From Humulus lupulus (taxonomy: Eukaryota; Streptophyta; Magnoliopsida; Rosales; Cannabaceae): a stretch of DNA of 64,000 nucleotides. The number at the start of each line of letters is the position of its first letter. Position 1 is the first letter of the stretch. The DNA lies in contig NC_084794.1 of assembly GCF_963169125.1 (NCBI RefSeq), positions 75,365,665-75,429,664 of the forward strand. The letters run 5' to 3'. Of this stretch, positions 10,203-21,213 are shown piece after piece. Under the pieces are notes generated by a model, which worked only from the letters and a program-made list of their open reading frames with translations, was not told the origin of the DNA and made no database searches. A program made the translations under genes and the position numbers.

Positions 10203-11243
10203 TTGAAGGCTAGAGACCTGATGCAGGAAGGTTGCATAAGATTCCTAGAAAATGTTGTGGACACCTCTAAGGTTGAGTCGGTTGGACCAGGTGATACTAG
10301 ATTGGTGTATGCATTTCTAGACTTATTTCCAGCAGATCTGCCGGGCTTGCCGCTGCAGCAGGAGATTGACTTTGTTATTGAGTTAGCGCCAGGGGTGGAG
10401 CCAGTATCTATGACGCCTTACAGAATGGCTCTAGCAGAGTTAAAGGAGTTAAAGATTCAGTTGCAAGAATTACTTGATTTGGGGTTCATCAGACCGAGTT
10501 TCTCTCCATGGGGTGCTCCAGTGTTGTTTGTTAAGAAGAATGATGGATCGCTTAAGATGTGCATTGACTACAGGGAGCTGAACAAGCTGACTATTAAGAA
10601 TAAGTATCCACTGCCTAGGATAGATGATTTATTTGATCAGTTACAGGGGAGTGCGGTGTTTTCTAAGATTGATCTCCGGTCAGGTTACCATCAGTTAAGG
10701 ATTAAAGAGGAGGACATACCAAAGACCGCTTTCCGGACGAGGTATGGACATTATGAATTTCTGATTATGTCCTTTGGATTAACCAATGCTCCAGCAGCTT
10801 TTATGGATACAATGAATATGATTTTCAAGGATTATTTGGATGAGTTCGTGATTGTATTCATCGATGATATCTTGGTGTACTCTCAGTCAGAGACAGAGCA
10901 TGAACAACATCTGCGGTTGGTCTTACAGCAGTTAAGGGAGCATAAGTTATATGCTAAGTTCAGCAAGTGCGAGTTCTGGTTACCGCAAGTTACATTTCTG
11001 GGCCACATCGTCAGTAAGGAGGGGATCCTGGTTGACCCGAGTAAGATTGAGGCGGTCAGAGATTGGCCTAGACCAAGTAATGTTCCTGAAGTGAGGAGTT
11101 TTCTAGGTTTAGCAGGATACTATCGACGGTTTGTTGAGGGGTTCTCCAGAATAGCTATGCCTTTGACAGAACTGACAAAGAAGAAGAAAAAGTATGTCTG
11201 GACGGACAGATGTGAGAACAATTTCAAGGAGTTGAAGCGATGA
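10203..11243 (+). pseudogene. Gypsy reverse transcriptase
   Basis: 346 residues with a complete RVT_1 core: [70 protein letters not shown], catalytic FIDD at residues about 219-222, and [13 protein letters not shown]. It ends in the RT-RNase H connection ([20 protein letters not shown]). The terminating TGA (11241-11243) follows CGA and occupies a codon usually CGA (Arg), a C-to-T change. The catalytic residues are intact. Confidence 0.92.
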
Positions 11244-11640
11244 CTGATCACCACGCCAGTATTAAATCTGCCGACAGATAATGAAAAGTTTGTGGTTTTT
11301 GTGATGCATCCAAACAGGGTTTGGGGTGCGTGCTGATGCAAGCTGGTAAGGTGATAGCCTATGCATCGAGACAGTTAAAGGAGTATGAGCAGAGATATCC
11401 CACACATGATCTGGAGTTGGCAGCGGTGGTGTTCGCACTTAAGATTTGGAGACATAATCTCTATGGTGAGAAGTGTGAGATATACACCGACCATAAGAGC
11501 CTGAAGTATTTCTTTATTCAAAAGGATATGAATATGCGCCAAAGGCGGTGGCTGGAATTGGTTAAGGATTATGACTGTGATATTCTATACCATCCTGGGA
11601 AGGCTAATGTGGTGGTTGATGAATTGAGTCGAAGAGGCCC
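11244..11640 (+). pseudogene. Gypsy RNase H
   Basis: Follows RT after one stop and one frameshift (near 11300, at the first catalytic Asp, where the family reads CDASKQGLG). Then [40 protein letters not shown] (catalytic Glu), [10 protein letters not shown] (Asp) and [20 protein letters not shown]. This is the ordinary Gypsy RNase H; there is no second archaeal-type RNase H, in contrast to elements A and D. Confidence 0.85.
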
Positions 11641-12373
11641 AGGACAGTTGTTCAGTTCAAGGCAGATATCTGATAAGTTGGCTGAGGAGATGACTAGAGC
11701 AGGGCTAGAGTTGGTGGTTGGCCGGTTAGCGAACATCACTCTTCAGTCTACACTCCTTGAGTGGATCAAGGAGGCACAGGGGAAGGATTCTCAGTTGAGA
11801 GGTCACAGAGAAAATGTCTTGGTCGGAGCGACTAAGGACTTTTCTATTTCAGAGATGGGATTACTAAAGTACAAGGGTCGGATCTGCGTTCTGATGGATT
11901 CTGGAATCCGGTGGGAGATTCTGGATGAATTGAATACCACTCCCTACTCTTTACATCCAGGTACGACGAAGATGTACCAAGATTTGAGAACTTTATATTG
12001 GTGGTCGGGCATGAAAAGGGGTGTGGTGGATTATGTGGCCAAGTGTTTAACATGTCAGCAGGTCAAGGCTGAGCATCAGAGGCCAGCGGGATTGCTACAG
12101 CCTCTGGGGATTCCAGAATGGAAGTAGGAAGATTTCACCATGGAATTTGTGGTTGGTTTTCCAAGGGACCGTGGGACAGCATGATTCGGTGTGGGTGGTT
12201 GTGGATAGGTATACTAAGTCAGCCCACTTTCTGCCTGTCAGGATGACTTATATTATGGAGCAATATGCTGAATTATATGTTAAGGAAATTGTTTGACTTC
12301 ATGGAGCTCCGAGGTCGATAGTGTTTGCAGAGACCCCACCTTCACCTCCAAGTTTTGGGAGAGCCTGCAAAGG
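11641..12373 (+). pseudogene. Gypsy integrase, truncated
   Basis: The N-terminal zinc-binding region is present ([20 protein letters not shown] ... [20 protein letters not shown]), though the first His of the HHCC set seems replaced by Asn (LNTTPY). The catalytic core starts with DFTMEFVVGFPRD but frame changes follow every 50-100 bp. The second catalytic Asp region survives as nucleotides near 12330 in a shifted frame. Similarity ends near 12373; the last Glu and the chromodomain are absent. This is a deletion breakpoint, not a natural terminus. Confidence 0.8.
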
Positions 12374-12379
12374 AATAAT

Positions 12380-12521
12380 ATTAATTAAGTAGACAAATTA
12401 ATGGAGGGTATTTTATCTTATTAAAATCAAAAAAATTCTAAAAAGTTTATTCAAGTATGTATATTTTATTGTTTGGTAAATCACATGGATGTACTTTGAC
12501 TTTATCGAAATTATATGGTGT
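12380..12521 (-). repeat. Inverted partner of the 2580-2860 repeat, part 1
   Basis: Reverse complement carries ATAATTTCGATAAAGTCAAA and TTTACCAAACAATAAAATAT, aligning with 2692-2790. Element A inserted here; the rest of the repeat lies at 29635-29750. Confidence 0.5.
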
Positions 12522-13355
12522 TGTTACACCCTGATTTTGAGAACAGAAATCTTGATCTCGAAGCTTAGGCTCGTAATGTGTAAGATCGAGACTAGCACAA
12601 TCATCATGTATTCCACAAGTCAGAGACAGTCTCGCTAAAGTTGTAAGTGACAACCTTGTGAGCTCGAGGATTATGTCGCCTTGAAGGTGCTCCGAGCTCA
12701 TAAGTTAGGCTCGCAACTCACACTAGCAATGGTTCAACACTTGTATAAACTTCTTGATTCATTTCTTGCCCTCAGACAAGATGGTTCGAGCTCGAGAGCT
12801 GTAAGCTCGAAGGAGATGGCTTCGTCAATGGTTACTTGTTGGGAGCATAGGCAAACCAAGATGACGAGCTCGTAATGGGCAAACGGTCTCGAAGGCACAT
12901 GGATTTAGTGTCTAAAGTCGGTTGCTGTGTGTGAACATACTTATTGTTATAATTTCCCTATGTTTAAGGGATCTGATGTAATTTGTTATTAAATCCCACA
13001 TATTATGGGATATTACCGCGTACGTGATAACTGTATGCATTGAATGACATTATTTTATTTTATTTGAATAATAACTTCCCGAGATATGTGGGAAGCAATT
13101 CAGAAATCTCCTCTATAAATAAAGAGGGATAATTCATTTATAAGGGACCAAAATATTGATATTGGGAAAAACTTTGTACATTTGCTTCCAGAGAGCTATC
13201 AGAGAATTCCAAAGAGTTAATAACACTGACTCGTGGACTAGGCAGATTTTAACTGCTGAACCACGTAAAAGATCCTATCTACATTTTCTATTTCCTCTGG
13301 TATATTTTTGTTTAATTGCTCTTCTTTTTTAAGTTGATGAAAAACGGCATCAACA
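12522..13355 (+). repeat. Element A 5' LTR
   Basis: 834 bp, TGTTACACCC ... CGGCATCAACA. It matches 28803-29634 throughout with scattered substitutions. A TATA box (TATAAATA) lies at 13114-13121. Confidence 0.92.
13114..13121 (+). promoter_or_regulatory. TATA box of element A 5' LTR
   Basis: TATAAATA in CTCTATAAATAAAGAGGG, conserved in the 3' LTR at 29395-29402, about 235 bp before the LTR end. Confidence 0.6.
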
Positions 13356-13356
13356 G

Positions 13357-13376
13357 TTTGGTGCTCTCGTTGAGAG
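13357..13376 (+). promoter_or_regulatory. Probable primer binding site, element A
   Basis: TTTGGTGCTCTCGTTGAGAG directly after the LTR. Element D has TTTGGTGCTTTCATTGAGAG in the same place. The tRNA was not identified from the sequence. Confidence 0.5.
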
Positions 13377-13427
13377 CTATTAAACAAGACATGAGCCTGT
13401 TTAGTTAGAGAGCCTCTTGTATCATTA

Positions 13428-15334
13428 ATGGCCGCTGCAAGTAACCCCAATATACCAGAGGAGGAAGTTCCTCATGATGAGGATTACCCACGACGGCGTG
13501 GAAAGCAACCTATGGTGGATCTCGATCCCGATGAAAGGAATGACTCATCCAACTCTCGAGGACCACCTGCCCTTAGGCCCGACGAGGATAGGTATTACAA
13601 TCCTGAAAGGTATGTTCCAATTGTGGAACTTGAAAATTGCCAACTGCGCAAATAGTTGGCAGAACAACAGAACGCAATGAAGAGTTATCCAGACTAGCTG
13701 CTGACGCCTAGGCCCCTCCTCGAAGGCCTAGGGGACGTCCTCGTAAAGACACGGTCACTAGGAGGGTAGAGCAGGCGCCGCCATCAGTGTCTCAACCTGT
13801 TCAGCCAAGACCCCAGAGGAGTAATCGGGCTGAGGGTACTACAAACCCGACTGCAAAAGCACAAACAGGAACAAGGAATAACCGAGCCCCCTTAGTGGCT
13901 CGGACTCCAAATCCTGATGCTGCACAGAACGTCCTGGATCCTGACCGAGCAAATTTGGGACCATCTAGGCCCAACAATGGGAGACAGCCACCATCTCCCA
14001 TAAGACACCCACCATCACCAATAGGAAAGGACAGAGAAATGAAAAAGAAGCTACCCAAGATTGTAGGGCTCCTCAGCCTACGAGAAGCCAAATGTCAGGA
14101 TCACAAACTGCTGGGACAAGGAGGCCAGAAGGGGACCCTTCTCGTAATAAACGAGCAACGAGCTATGTAAGTGAAAGCTCATATTACATTAGGTCCATGA
14201 GCATTTACAACACAGAACCAAGGAATTCCAGGAACTGAGGAAACCACCCTGATCTACAGAAACACTTAAACCACAATCGAGGACGTGACAATCCCCTGAA
14301 CCCAGATCTACGAGACCATCTAAATGGCCGCAAACAGCCGGTTTACAATCCAGCATCGAGACAGGGAGGTGAAGTTGTTATCAACGATAACCAGCCCCCT
14401 CTGGTCCAGGCTAGGCCTCTCGTAGATTTAGTCCAAGAAAGGATTGAACAATTGGATAGAGCATTCAGACTCTTACAGAACGAGCATAACTGGGAAAAGG
14501 ATGTAAGAGTTCAATGAAGAACTCGAGCCATTTGCCTCGCATATCTCCAACACCCCGTTTCCTCAGAGATTTAGAATTCCTCATGTCCCACCATTCGACG
14601 GAAACTCAAATCCATTTAGCCATCTGGGCACGTTCAACAATATCATGCGAGCCAGCAATGTGGGCTACGAGCTCAGATGCATGATGTTCCCAGCCACACT
14701 CACAGGACCAACAAAAAACTGGTTTGAGAAGTTCAAAAGGCATTTGATCGCATCTTAGGATCAATTGTCTAGGGACTTCAAAAAATAATTTAAAGCTATG
14801 GTTGGCATTAGGCCTGAGGCTTCATCCTTGACCAATGTCCGACAACAACAAAATGAGTCACTAAAAGGTTACCTCACAAGGTTTAACTTAGAAGTGGCTC
14901 GAGCTCGAGAAGTCGACGATAGTGGTCACTTAATGGCATTTCGAGCTGGTGTAATGCCAGGAAGTCCCCTCTGGGAAGACTTACAAAGGAGACATGTCAG
15001 GTCTTTAACCGAGTTCAATCGAAGAGCCTAGAGGTTTGTCAATGTAGAAGAGGAGAGGTCAGCGCTGAACATGACCTCCCATCCCATGACTACAACGACG
15101 AACACAAACTCTGCTTTGACCTCGGCGGACCCCTCAACTTCGAAACCCCCCGGGGACAACCCTTCCAAAAGAAAGAAAAACGAAGGGAATAACCTCGAGC
15201 CAGATGGGGGAAAGAAGAAGAAAGGGGAAAGATACTTCTCCATATACAAAGTGTATACCAAGCTCAATGAGTCTCGGGAGAACATCTACCGACTAATGAA
15301 AACTAGGTTCCATTCGGACGACCAAACCCCATGA
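13428..15334 (+). pseudogene. Element A Gag
   Basis: I start at ATG 13428 (MAAASNPNIPEEE), 72 bp after the LTR. The reading frame is broken several times. A Pro/Arg-rich N-terminal half covers 13428-14500. The capsid core survives in pieces: FRIPHVPPFDGNSNPFSHLG near 14570, ELRCMMFPATLTGPTKNWFE near 14670, LTNVRQQQNESLKGYLTRFN and VMPGSPLWEDLQRRHVRSLT in 14798-15031. A Lys-rich tail follows (15071-15334). The layout matches the Gag of element D, which keeps a single frame. Role: particle assembly. Confidence 0.8.
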
Positions 15335-16277
15335 GGAACCAAAAGGCAAAGAGAGATTCTAGTAAATACTGTAGATTTCACCGAGATATCAGACATACAA
15401 CTGATGAATGTTGACAGTTAAAAGACAAGATCGACAGTTTGATCTCGAGGGGTTATTTCGGACAATTCGTAAGAAACTGAAACCCCAACTAGGCTTCCAC
15501 CAGCCAAAGGGCAGCGGCTGCACCACCTGCCCAGAACAGTAACTCCTGAGCTCGGGAGGATGAGCGACCCCCTCTGATTGATGGAGAAGATGTAATAACC
15601 ATCTCGGGGGACCCCATATTGCAGGATCGGGTAGGGATTCCCAAAAGAGATATGTAAATGAGCTCAGAACAGGTGATGGTTCTCCCTACGAACCCAAACC
15701 AAGAGCTACAAAACAACAAAGGGTTGAAACTCAACCCATAACCTTCACTGAAGAAGACGCATCTTATGTCTAGTTTCCCCATAACGACCCCCTGGTCATA
15801 ACCCTCCAGCTCGCAAACAAGAGGGTACACCGAATCCTGGTTGATAACGGAAGCTCGGTGAATATCCTTTATAAAGCCACTCTAAAAAAGATGGGACTCG
15901 CGCTTCGAGACCTACAGGCCTGTGCAACCACGCTGTACAGTTTTTCAGGAGAAGGGATTGCCTGTATGGTATCCATTGAACTCCCTGTGACCTTGGGAGA
16001 CTATCCAGTCTCGGTAACCAAGATGATGGAGTTCGTCATGGTGGATCTTCCATCTGCCTACAATGTACTGCTCGGAAGACCCGCCCTAGTTGGATTGGGG
16101 GAAATATCATCTATTAGGCACTTGGCCATCAAGTTCCCGACTTCTAGTGGAGTCGGGACTCTGAAAGGGGACCAGCTTGCGGGGAGGGAGTGTTATAGCG
16201 TCTCCGTTAGAGGAAAGAAGCAAACAAGTGTGCAGGCACTTGTGATATATAGAACAAGGATGGGACGATCTTCATGA
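15335..16277 (+). pseudogene. Element A zinc-binding region and protease
   Basis: A degenerate CHFH-type zinc motif is expected at about 15365-15415 (the nucleotides read CRFHRDIRHTTDEC, with one change from the usual His pattern). The protease follows, with VDNGSSVNIL at about 15840 (D-N-G-S instead of the common D-S-G) and LGRPALVGLGEISSIRHLAI further on. Element D has the same DNGS form, so it is a property of this lineage and not decay. Open frame 15858-16277. Confidence 0.75.
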
Positions 16278-17435
16278 TAGATGAAGAGATCGGCCCCAGT
16301 ATAGAGGAAAGAACTGACCTCAAAACTTTAGAGGAGCTCAAGGAGATCAAGCTCGAAGACCCCACGAAGATTATAAAGGTGGGCAAGAATCTTTCTGAAG
16401 AAGCGAAATAGCAATTAATTCGCTTCATAAAAGAAAACCAGGATGTATTTGCATGGTCGCATTCAGACATGGTGGGAATCGGTCCAAATGTCATGAGTCA
16501 TGCACTTAACATCGACAAGAGCTTCCCACCGAAGCAGCAAAAAAAAAAGACTCCTGGACGACGACAGAAAAAAGGCCCTAAAGGAAGAAGTCAACAGGTT
16601 AAAGGAAAATCGATTCATACGAGATGCCTTCTACCCTGATTGGATTGCCAATCCAGTGTTGGTTCTGAAATCCAATGGAACGTGGCGAACTTGTATCGAC
16701 TATTTCGACCTTAACATGGCATGTCCCAAACATTGTTTTCCCTTACCTCGGATTGATCAGCTCGTAGATGCCAAAGCAAGTCACGGTCTCATGTCGTTCA
16801 TGGATGCCTATTCTGGATACAACCAGATTGCTATGCATGCACTAGACCAAGAACATACAAGCTTTGTAACCAATAAGGGACTATACTGCTACAATGTCAT
16901 GCCTTTTGGGCTTAAAAATGCTGGAGCAACGTACCACAGACTGGTGAACAGAATGTTCTCCAAGGAGACAGGTAATAACATGGAAGTTTCTGTTGACAAC
17001 ATGCTAGTCAAATCTAAACATAACCATAATCATGTGGATGATCTCACAGAATGCTTCGCCGTATTGCGAAAATATAAAATGAAACTTAACCCACAAAAAT
17101 GCTATTTCGGAGTATCTTCGGGAAAGTTTCTAGGTTTTATAGTGAACGCGCGAGGGATAGAGGTTAATCCTGACAAGATCAAGGCATTAATTGATATGCC
17201 CTTACCTCAAAAGCATAAAGATGTTCAGAGTTTGACTAGGCGAATGGCGGCATTAAGTTGGTTTGTCTCAAAATCTGCAGACCGCTGTCTTCCTTTCTTC
17301 AACTTTTTGAGAGGGGGTAAAAAGTTCGAATGGACAGAGGAATGTGAGCTTACATTCCAGTATTTAAAGAAACCTATGATCTTGTCGAAGCCTATCACAG
17401 GAGAGATCTTATACTTGTATCTCGCTACTACCTAG
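16278..17435 (+). pseudogene. Element A reverse transcriptase (catalytic Asp changed)
   Basis: The upstream part (16278-16499) holds the conserved VFAWSHSDMVGIGPNVMSHA in another frame. The main block contains NPVLVLKSNGTWRTCIDYFD, CFPLPRIDQLVDAKASHGLM, FMDAYSGYNQIAM, YNVMPFGLKNAGATYHRLVN and KFLGFIVNARGIEVNPDKI. At the catalytic YxDD motif it reads SVDNM, so the second Asp is Asn and the Tyr is Ser; D has YIDDV at the same place. This copy could not be catalytically active. An A-rich slip near 16540 accounts for one frameshift. Confidence 0.88.
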
Positions 17436-17760
17436 CATGCCATTAGTGTTGTCCTCGTCCAAGAATACAAGAAGGTACAAAGTCCAGTATACTATGTCTA
17501 CAAAAGGTTACTGGGGGCAGAATCAAGATACCCGTTAATGGAAAAACTGGCTCGCAGCCTGATCCACTCATGTCAAAAGCTCCGACCTTATTTCCAAGCA
17601 CATCCTATTCATGTGTTAACTGATCAACCACTGCTGTAGGTTTTATCTAAACTAGAAGCCTCGGGGAGATTGTTAAAATGGGTGGTCGAACTTGGACAGT
17701 TCGAGATCACATATCACCCGAGAACGACTATAAAGGGAAAAGCCATGGCGGATTTCATCG
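17436..17760 (+). pseudogene. Element A RNase H (first)
   Basis: After a TAG at 17433-17435 the frame continues with AISVVLVQEYKKVQSPVYYV, RLLGAESRYPLMEKLARSLI, KLRPYFQAHPIHVLTDQPL and, after another TAG (17637-17639), FEITYHPRTTIKGKAMADFI. This is the ordinary Gypsy RNase H directly attached to RT. Confidence 0.8.
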
Positions 17761-18130
17761 TAGAATGTACTGGAGTGTCCAACGACGAAGTTATAATCCT
17801 AGCCCGTGAGCTGTGGAAACTTTATGTTGATGGATACTCCAACAAAAATGGATCAGGGGCAGGAATCATACTGATCACTCCAGCCGGAAGTCGTTTTCAT
17901 TCTGTCGTAAGGTTCAACTTCGAAGCGTCTAATAACAAAGCTGAGTACGAGGCATTATTGGCAGGACTTCGAATAGCCAAGGAACTCAAATCAAAGGCTA
18001 TACACCGCTATAGTGATTCGTAGTTAGTGGTCAACCAAATTTTAGGAGAATATCAAGCTCGTGGCATAAAGATGGCTGCGTATTTAGAGAAAGCCAAGCT
18101 GCGCTTGAACAGTTTGAGTTTTATGCCATA
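17761..18130 (+). pseudogene. Element A second RNase H (archaeal-type)
   Basis: LYVDGYSNKNGSGAGIILIT (catalytic Asp) and EASNNKAEYEALLAGLRIAK (catalytic Glu), then YSDS and, after TAG 18021-18023, LVVNQILGEYQARG. A second, archaeal-like RNase H after the first is diagnostic of the Tat lineage. The TAG replaces the Gln expected in SDSQLVVN, a C-to-T change at CAG. The frame is lost near 18080. Confidence 0.85.
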
Positions 18131-18867
18131 GAGCAAGTTCCCTGAGAGCAAAACTCGAATGCAGATGCATTGGCCAGGCTCGCTACGACTAGTGAGGTTG
18201 ATACACTGAACGTGGTCCCAATAGAGTTTCTATTAACCCCAAGTATCAGCGAGCCTGACAAAGAAGACGTACGCATGATCGACTCCTAACCAACCTGGAT
18301 GACCCCAATAGTCGATTACCTTGAAACCGACATTCTCCCAGCAGAACATAACGAGGCTCAGAAATTGATGTATCAGATCCTGAGATACACTATTGTGGAA
18401 GGAAGGTTGTATCGAAGAGGATATTCTATGCCACTACTCCGATGTGTAACTCTATGTGAGGCAAAGAAAATTCTGGAAGAAATTCACGAAGGATTTTGTG
18501 GAGATCATACAGGGGGCATGTCTATCTAAAATGGTGATACGACAAGGATATTTCTAGCCCACTGTAAAGGCAAACACGTTCGAGTATGTCAAGAGATGTG
18601 ATAAGTGCCAGCGGTTTGCTTCGATTCCACAAGCCCCACCTACCGAGCTCGCCATGCTGACCTCTCCATGACCGTTTGAGGTATGGGGAATCGACCTCAT
18701 AGGCTCATTACCAACAGAAAAAGGTGGAGTGAAGTATGTTGTGGTCTTTGTCGATTATTTTACAAAATGGAACGAGGTCGAACCCCTGGCAACAATTACC
18801 TCGAAAAAAGTTTTAGACTTTGTGGTAAAAAACATTATCTGCCGATACGGAATGCCCAGGAAAATAG
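18131..18867 (+). pseudogene. Element A integrase, N-terminal part and first half of core
   Basis: The segment 18299-18529 holds the region before the zinc finger and its His residues (IHEGFCGDHTGG). The CC half of the finger survives as nucleotides near 18600 in a broken frame. From 18729 the core reads YVVVFVDYFTKWNEVEPLAT, ITSKKVLDFVVKNIICRYGM, and stops at ...PRKI where the LTR composite was inserted (18868). The gene resumes at 20579. Confidence 0.85.
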
Positions 18868-19982
18868 TGTTAGAGAATATATGTTATTTCTCAATGGAAA
18901 TGGTAAAACCAAATACAACTCTATGCCAAAAATACAATAGACAAGGTAATTGATTAAATAAATATTACAACTCAATTGCTCAAAATACAAGTAAATAGAA
19001 ATAAGAGGAGGAAGAGAATTATAAGAACTGAAAACTCTAAAACAAAAGATACCAATAAATATGTAAATAGAAGTAGAAGTAGAGGATTACAAACTCAATA
19101 CACTAATAATACACGAAGAAGAACTGGATGAAAAGAAAACCAATAAAAGGGACAAACTCTCACACAAACAAAGTGTAGAGTAGTGGGGATCACCAACTTG
19201 AACAAGGTTCAAAACCTTTGTCCAAAAAGCTTATTTCCCCCTATTCTCTAAGCACTAAGGGATCTCTCTAGGAAATAGCTCTCTGGAATTATCAAGCCTC
19301 TATGGTGTATTTTCCAGCCAAGTGCTTTGTGGATGGAAAATGGTGTGTCTTACAAGTGAGCATTAGTCTCCTGTTTATAGAGTTTGAGATACCCCTTTGA
19401 ATTTCAAATTCCACCAACCCCCATGGCTGTTACCAATGTTTAATTGGATGTTTATGGAATTAAGATGGAGATTTGGGAGTTATTTGGAATGTTAGAAACA
19501 TTCAATTTGGAAAAAAAAATTGAAAAACCAAATAGGTTGTCAGCCTCACTAGCCGCGCCCAGGAATTTTCAGTGGCCGCGGCCACTGGCTTCTGTCCCCC
19601 AGGCCATGGCCACTGAAAGTCAGTAGCCGCAGCCACAGGCCATTCTTAGCACAAAAAATTTATTTTTCCAAAACGTCCCAAATCCTTTCCCACATGATTT
19701 TGTAACCTCCAAACACCTATTGGGAGTTAAAAATATGTCTCCAACAACCATATTTCATCATGGTTTTGTGAAATCCAATCTCAAATGTGTAACACATAAT
19801 GTGCACATTATTGGGTAATATTTGGGAGTTACAAATTTGTAACTGATTTCGTAACTCGAAAATATGTCACATTTGGGCACACACATGTGTCTAATTTTTG
19901 TGACTCTCAATAATATGTTACAAGGTGTGACAAATCACATTTGTGTGACAAATCACATTTTGTCACATTATTTAATCTAACA
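18868..19982 (-). repeat. LTR-like block 1, unclassified
   Basis: 1115 bp with perfect 7-bp terminal inverted repeats TGTTAGA/TCTAACA. A possible minus-strand TATA (CTCTATAAACAG) near 19372-19383 and a GC-rich patch with GGCCGCGGCC near 19575 suggest an LTR read on the minus strand. Confidence 0.5.
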
Positions 19983-19995
19983 TTATATTATATGA

Positions 19996-20578
19996 TGTTG
20001 ACCCTTGTTTTGTTCAACTGACACAGAGTCAAAATGCTTGATGTAGACAGATATGTTGGAATGAATATAATGACAAAAACAGTAATGCACACAAGAATTT
20101 ATAGTGGTTCGGCCCCAAAAACTGGTAATAACCTACGTCCATTTGAGTTATTATTGATATGATATCTCAAAGGAGTGATCAAAGAACTAGGGTTCTCCGA
20201 GTTTCACAGACCTGAGAGAGATAAACAGTACAATCGTTAATCTAATAGCCAAAAAGTCCCTTCCTTGAGCTATCTTTTTCTATTTATAGCTCAAGGAGGA
20301 TTACATGAATTTGTTACATATATTCTCTCCTAATTAATCAGATAATCAGGAATCATAGGAGATAATCTCGAGATTGACTTTGATTCACCCAAGATCATAT
20401 TGAAATATGCGAAGTGTATGACCATGCTGGTCATAAGAAAAACTCAATCGCCGCGCCTGTAATGTCTTACTAGTCGATACTCTAACAGAACTCTGCTAGG
20501 TGTCAGCCACGTGTTCAGAAATCGCCTGCCACGTCATTCGTGCCTATTTTTTTGGATAACATATGAAATAATATAACA
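19996..20578 (-). repeat. LTR-like block 2, Copia-type, minus strand
   Basis: 583 bp; on the minus strand it begins TGTTATATTATTTC and ends AAGGGTCAACA. CTATAAATAG on the minus strand (about 20280-20289) is a likely TATA box, and GGGGCCGAACCACTATAAAT near 20100-20120 is typical of the R-U5 region of plant Copia LTRs. Confidence 0.6.
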
Positions 20579-21213
20579 GATAGTATCAAACAATGGTACC
20601 CAGTTTGATAGTGATTTATTTACCAATTTATGTGAAAAAAATGGGATAATAAAAAGCTTCTCCTCCATCGCCCATCCCCAATCAAACGGCCAAGTCGAAG
20701 GAGTTAACAAAACCCTTAAAAGCTCCATGAAGAAAAGGTTGGAGAAGGCTAAAAAAAAATGGCCCAAGGAGTTACCCCAAGTTTTGTGGACTTATTGAAC
20801 CATAGCTCGAACTTCAACAGGACATACTCCCTTCTCCCTAGCATATGGATGCGAGGCCATGTTTCCAATTGAAGTCGAAATACCCACAATTCTTACCTAT
20901 GTCTATAATCAAGCCTCTAACCAATCTTAGCTCGAAGAAAGTCTTGACCTTATTGAAGAAAGACGAGATGAAGCTTAACTGAGAAATGTCGTATATCAGC
21001 AACGAGCTTCCCGATACTTCAATAAAAAGGTTCGAGACAGAAAATTCGGATTAGGAGACTTTGTATTAAGACGTGTATTCCTGACTACAAGGGACTCGTC
21101 TGCTGGAGTACTTGGACCTAACTGGGAAGGACCTTACCTGATCAAGTCTATTATTTGACCCGGAGTATACAAATTGGCCAGATTAAATGGAGAATTAGTA
21201 CCGCGAGCTTAGA
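20579..21213 (+). pseudogene. Element A integrase, second half of core and C-terminal part
   Basis: Continues the interrupted gene: IVSNNGTQFDSDLFTNLCEK, then HPQSNGQVEGVNKTLKSSMK with the catalytic Glu, GHTPFSLAYGCEAMFPIEVE and LGPNWEGPYLI. At the second catalytic position, where element D has DNGTQF, this copy has NNGTQF (GAT to AAT), so the integrase is inactive as well as split. Stops occur at sites expected to be Arg or Trp codons. It is cut at 21213 by the solo LTR; the last residues are at 24134-24170. Confidence 0.85.

Larger units (their letters stand above)
6033..12373 (+). mobile_element. Ty3-gypsy retrotransposon (Tekay/Del-like), 5' LTR to integrase, 3' truncated
   Basis: Order: long LTR, iMet primer site, gag, protease, RT, RNase H, integrase. 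The 2.3-kb LTR, primer site and protein sequences fit the chromovirus Tekay/Del lineage. It inserted into the Copia integrase. Coding similarity stops at about 12373 inside the integrase catalytic core; the chromodomain end and 3' LTR are missing, so no target duplication can be confirmed (left flank GACAT). Confidence 0.85.
18868..20578 (-). mobile_element. Insertion of two LTR-like blocks in element A integrase
   Basis: The interruption is exact: removing 18868-20578 plus one duplicated 5-mer (AATAG/GATAG) restores continuous integrase coding. The inserted DNA consists of two LTR-like blocks with 13 bp between them: 18868-19982, with ends TGTTAGA...TCTAACA, and 19996-20578, with ends TGTTGACCC...TAATATAACA. 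They do not resemble each other, and only the outer ends give a near-matching target duplication. No protein-coding remnant was seen. Confidence 0.6.

Noticed and set aside
13801..14091. Minus-strand ORF opposite element A Gag, and similar ones at 15028, 15489, 38684, 39733, 40156
   Set aside because: All are antisense shadows of conserved gag-pol sequence and have no introns, promoters or homologous partners, in contrast to the antisense gene downstream of pol.
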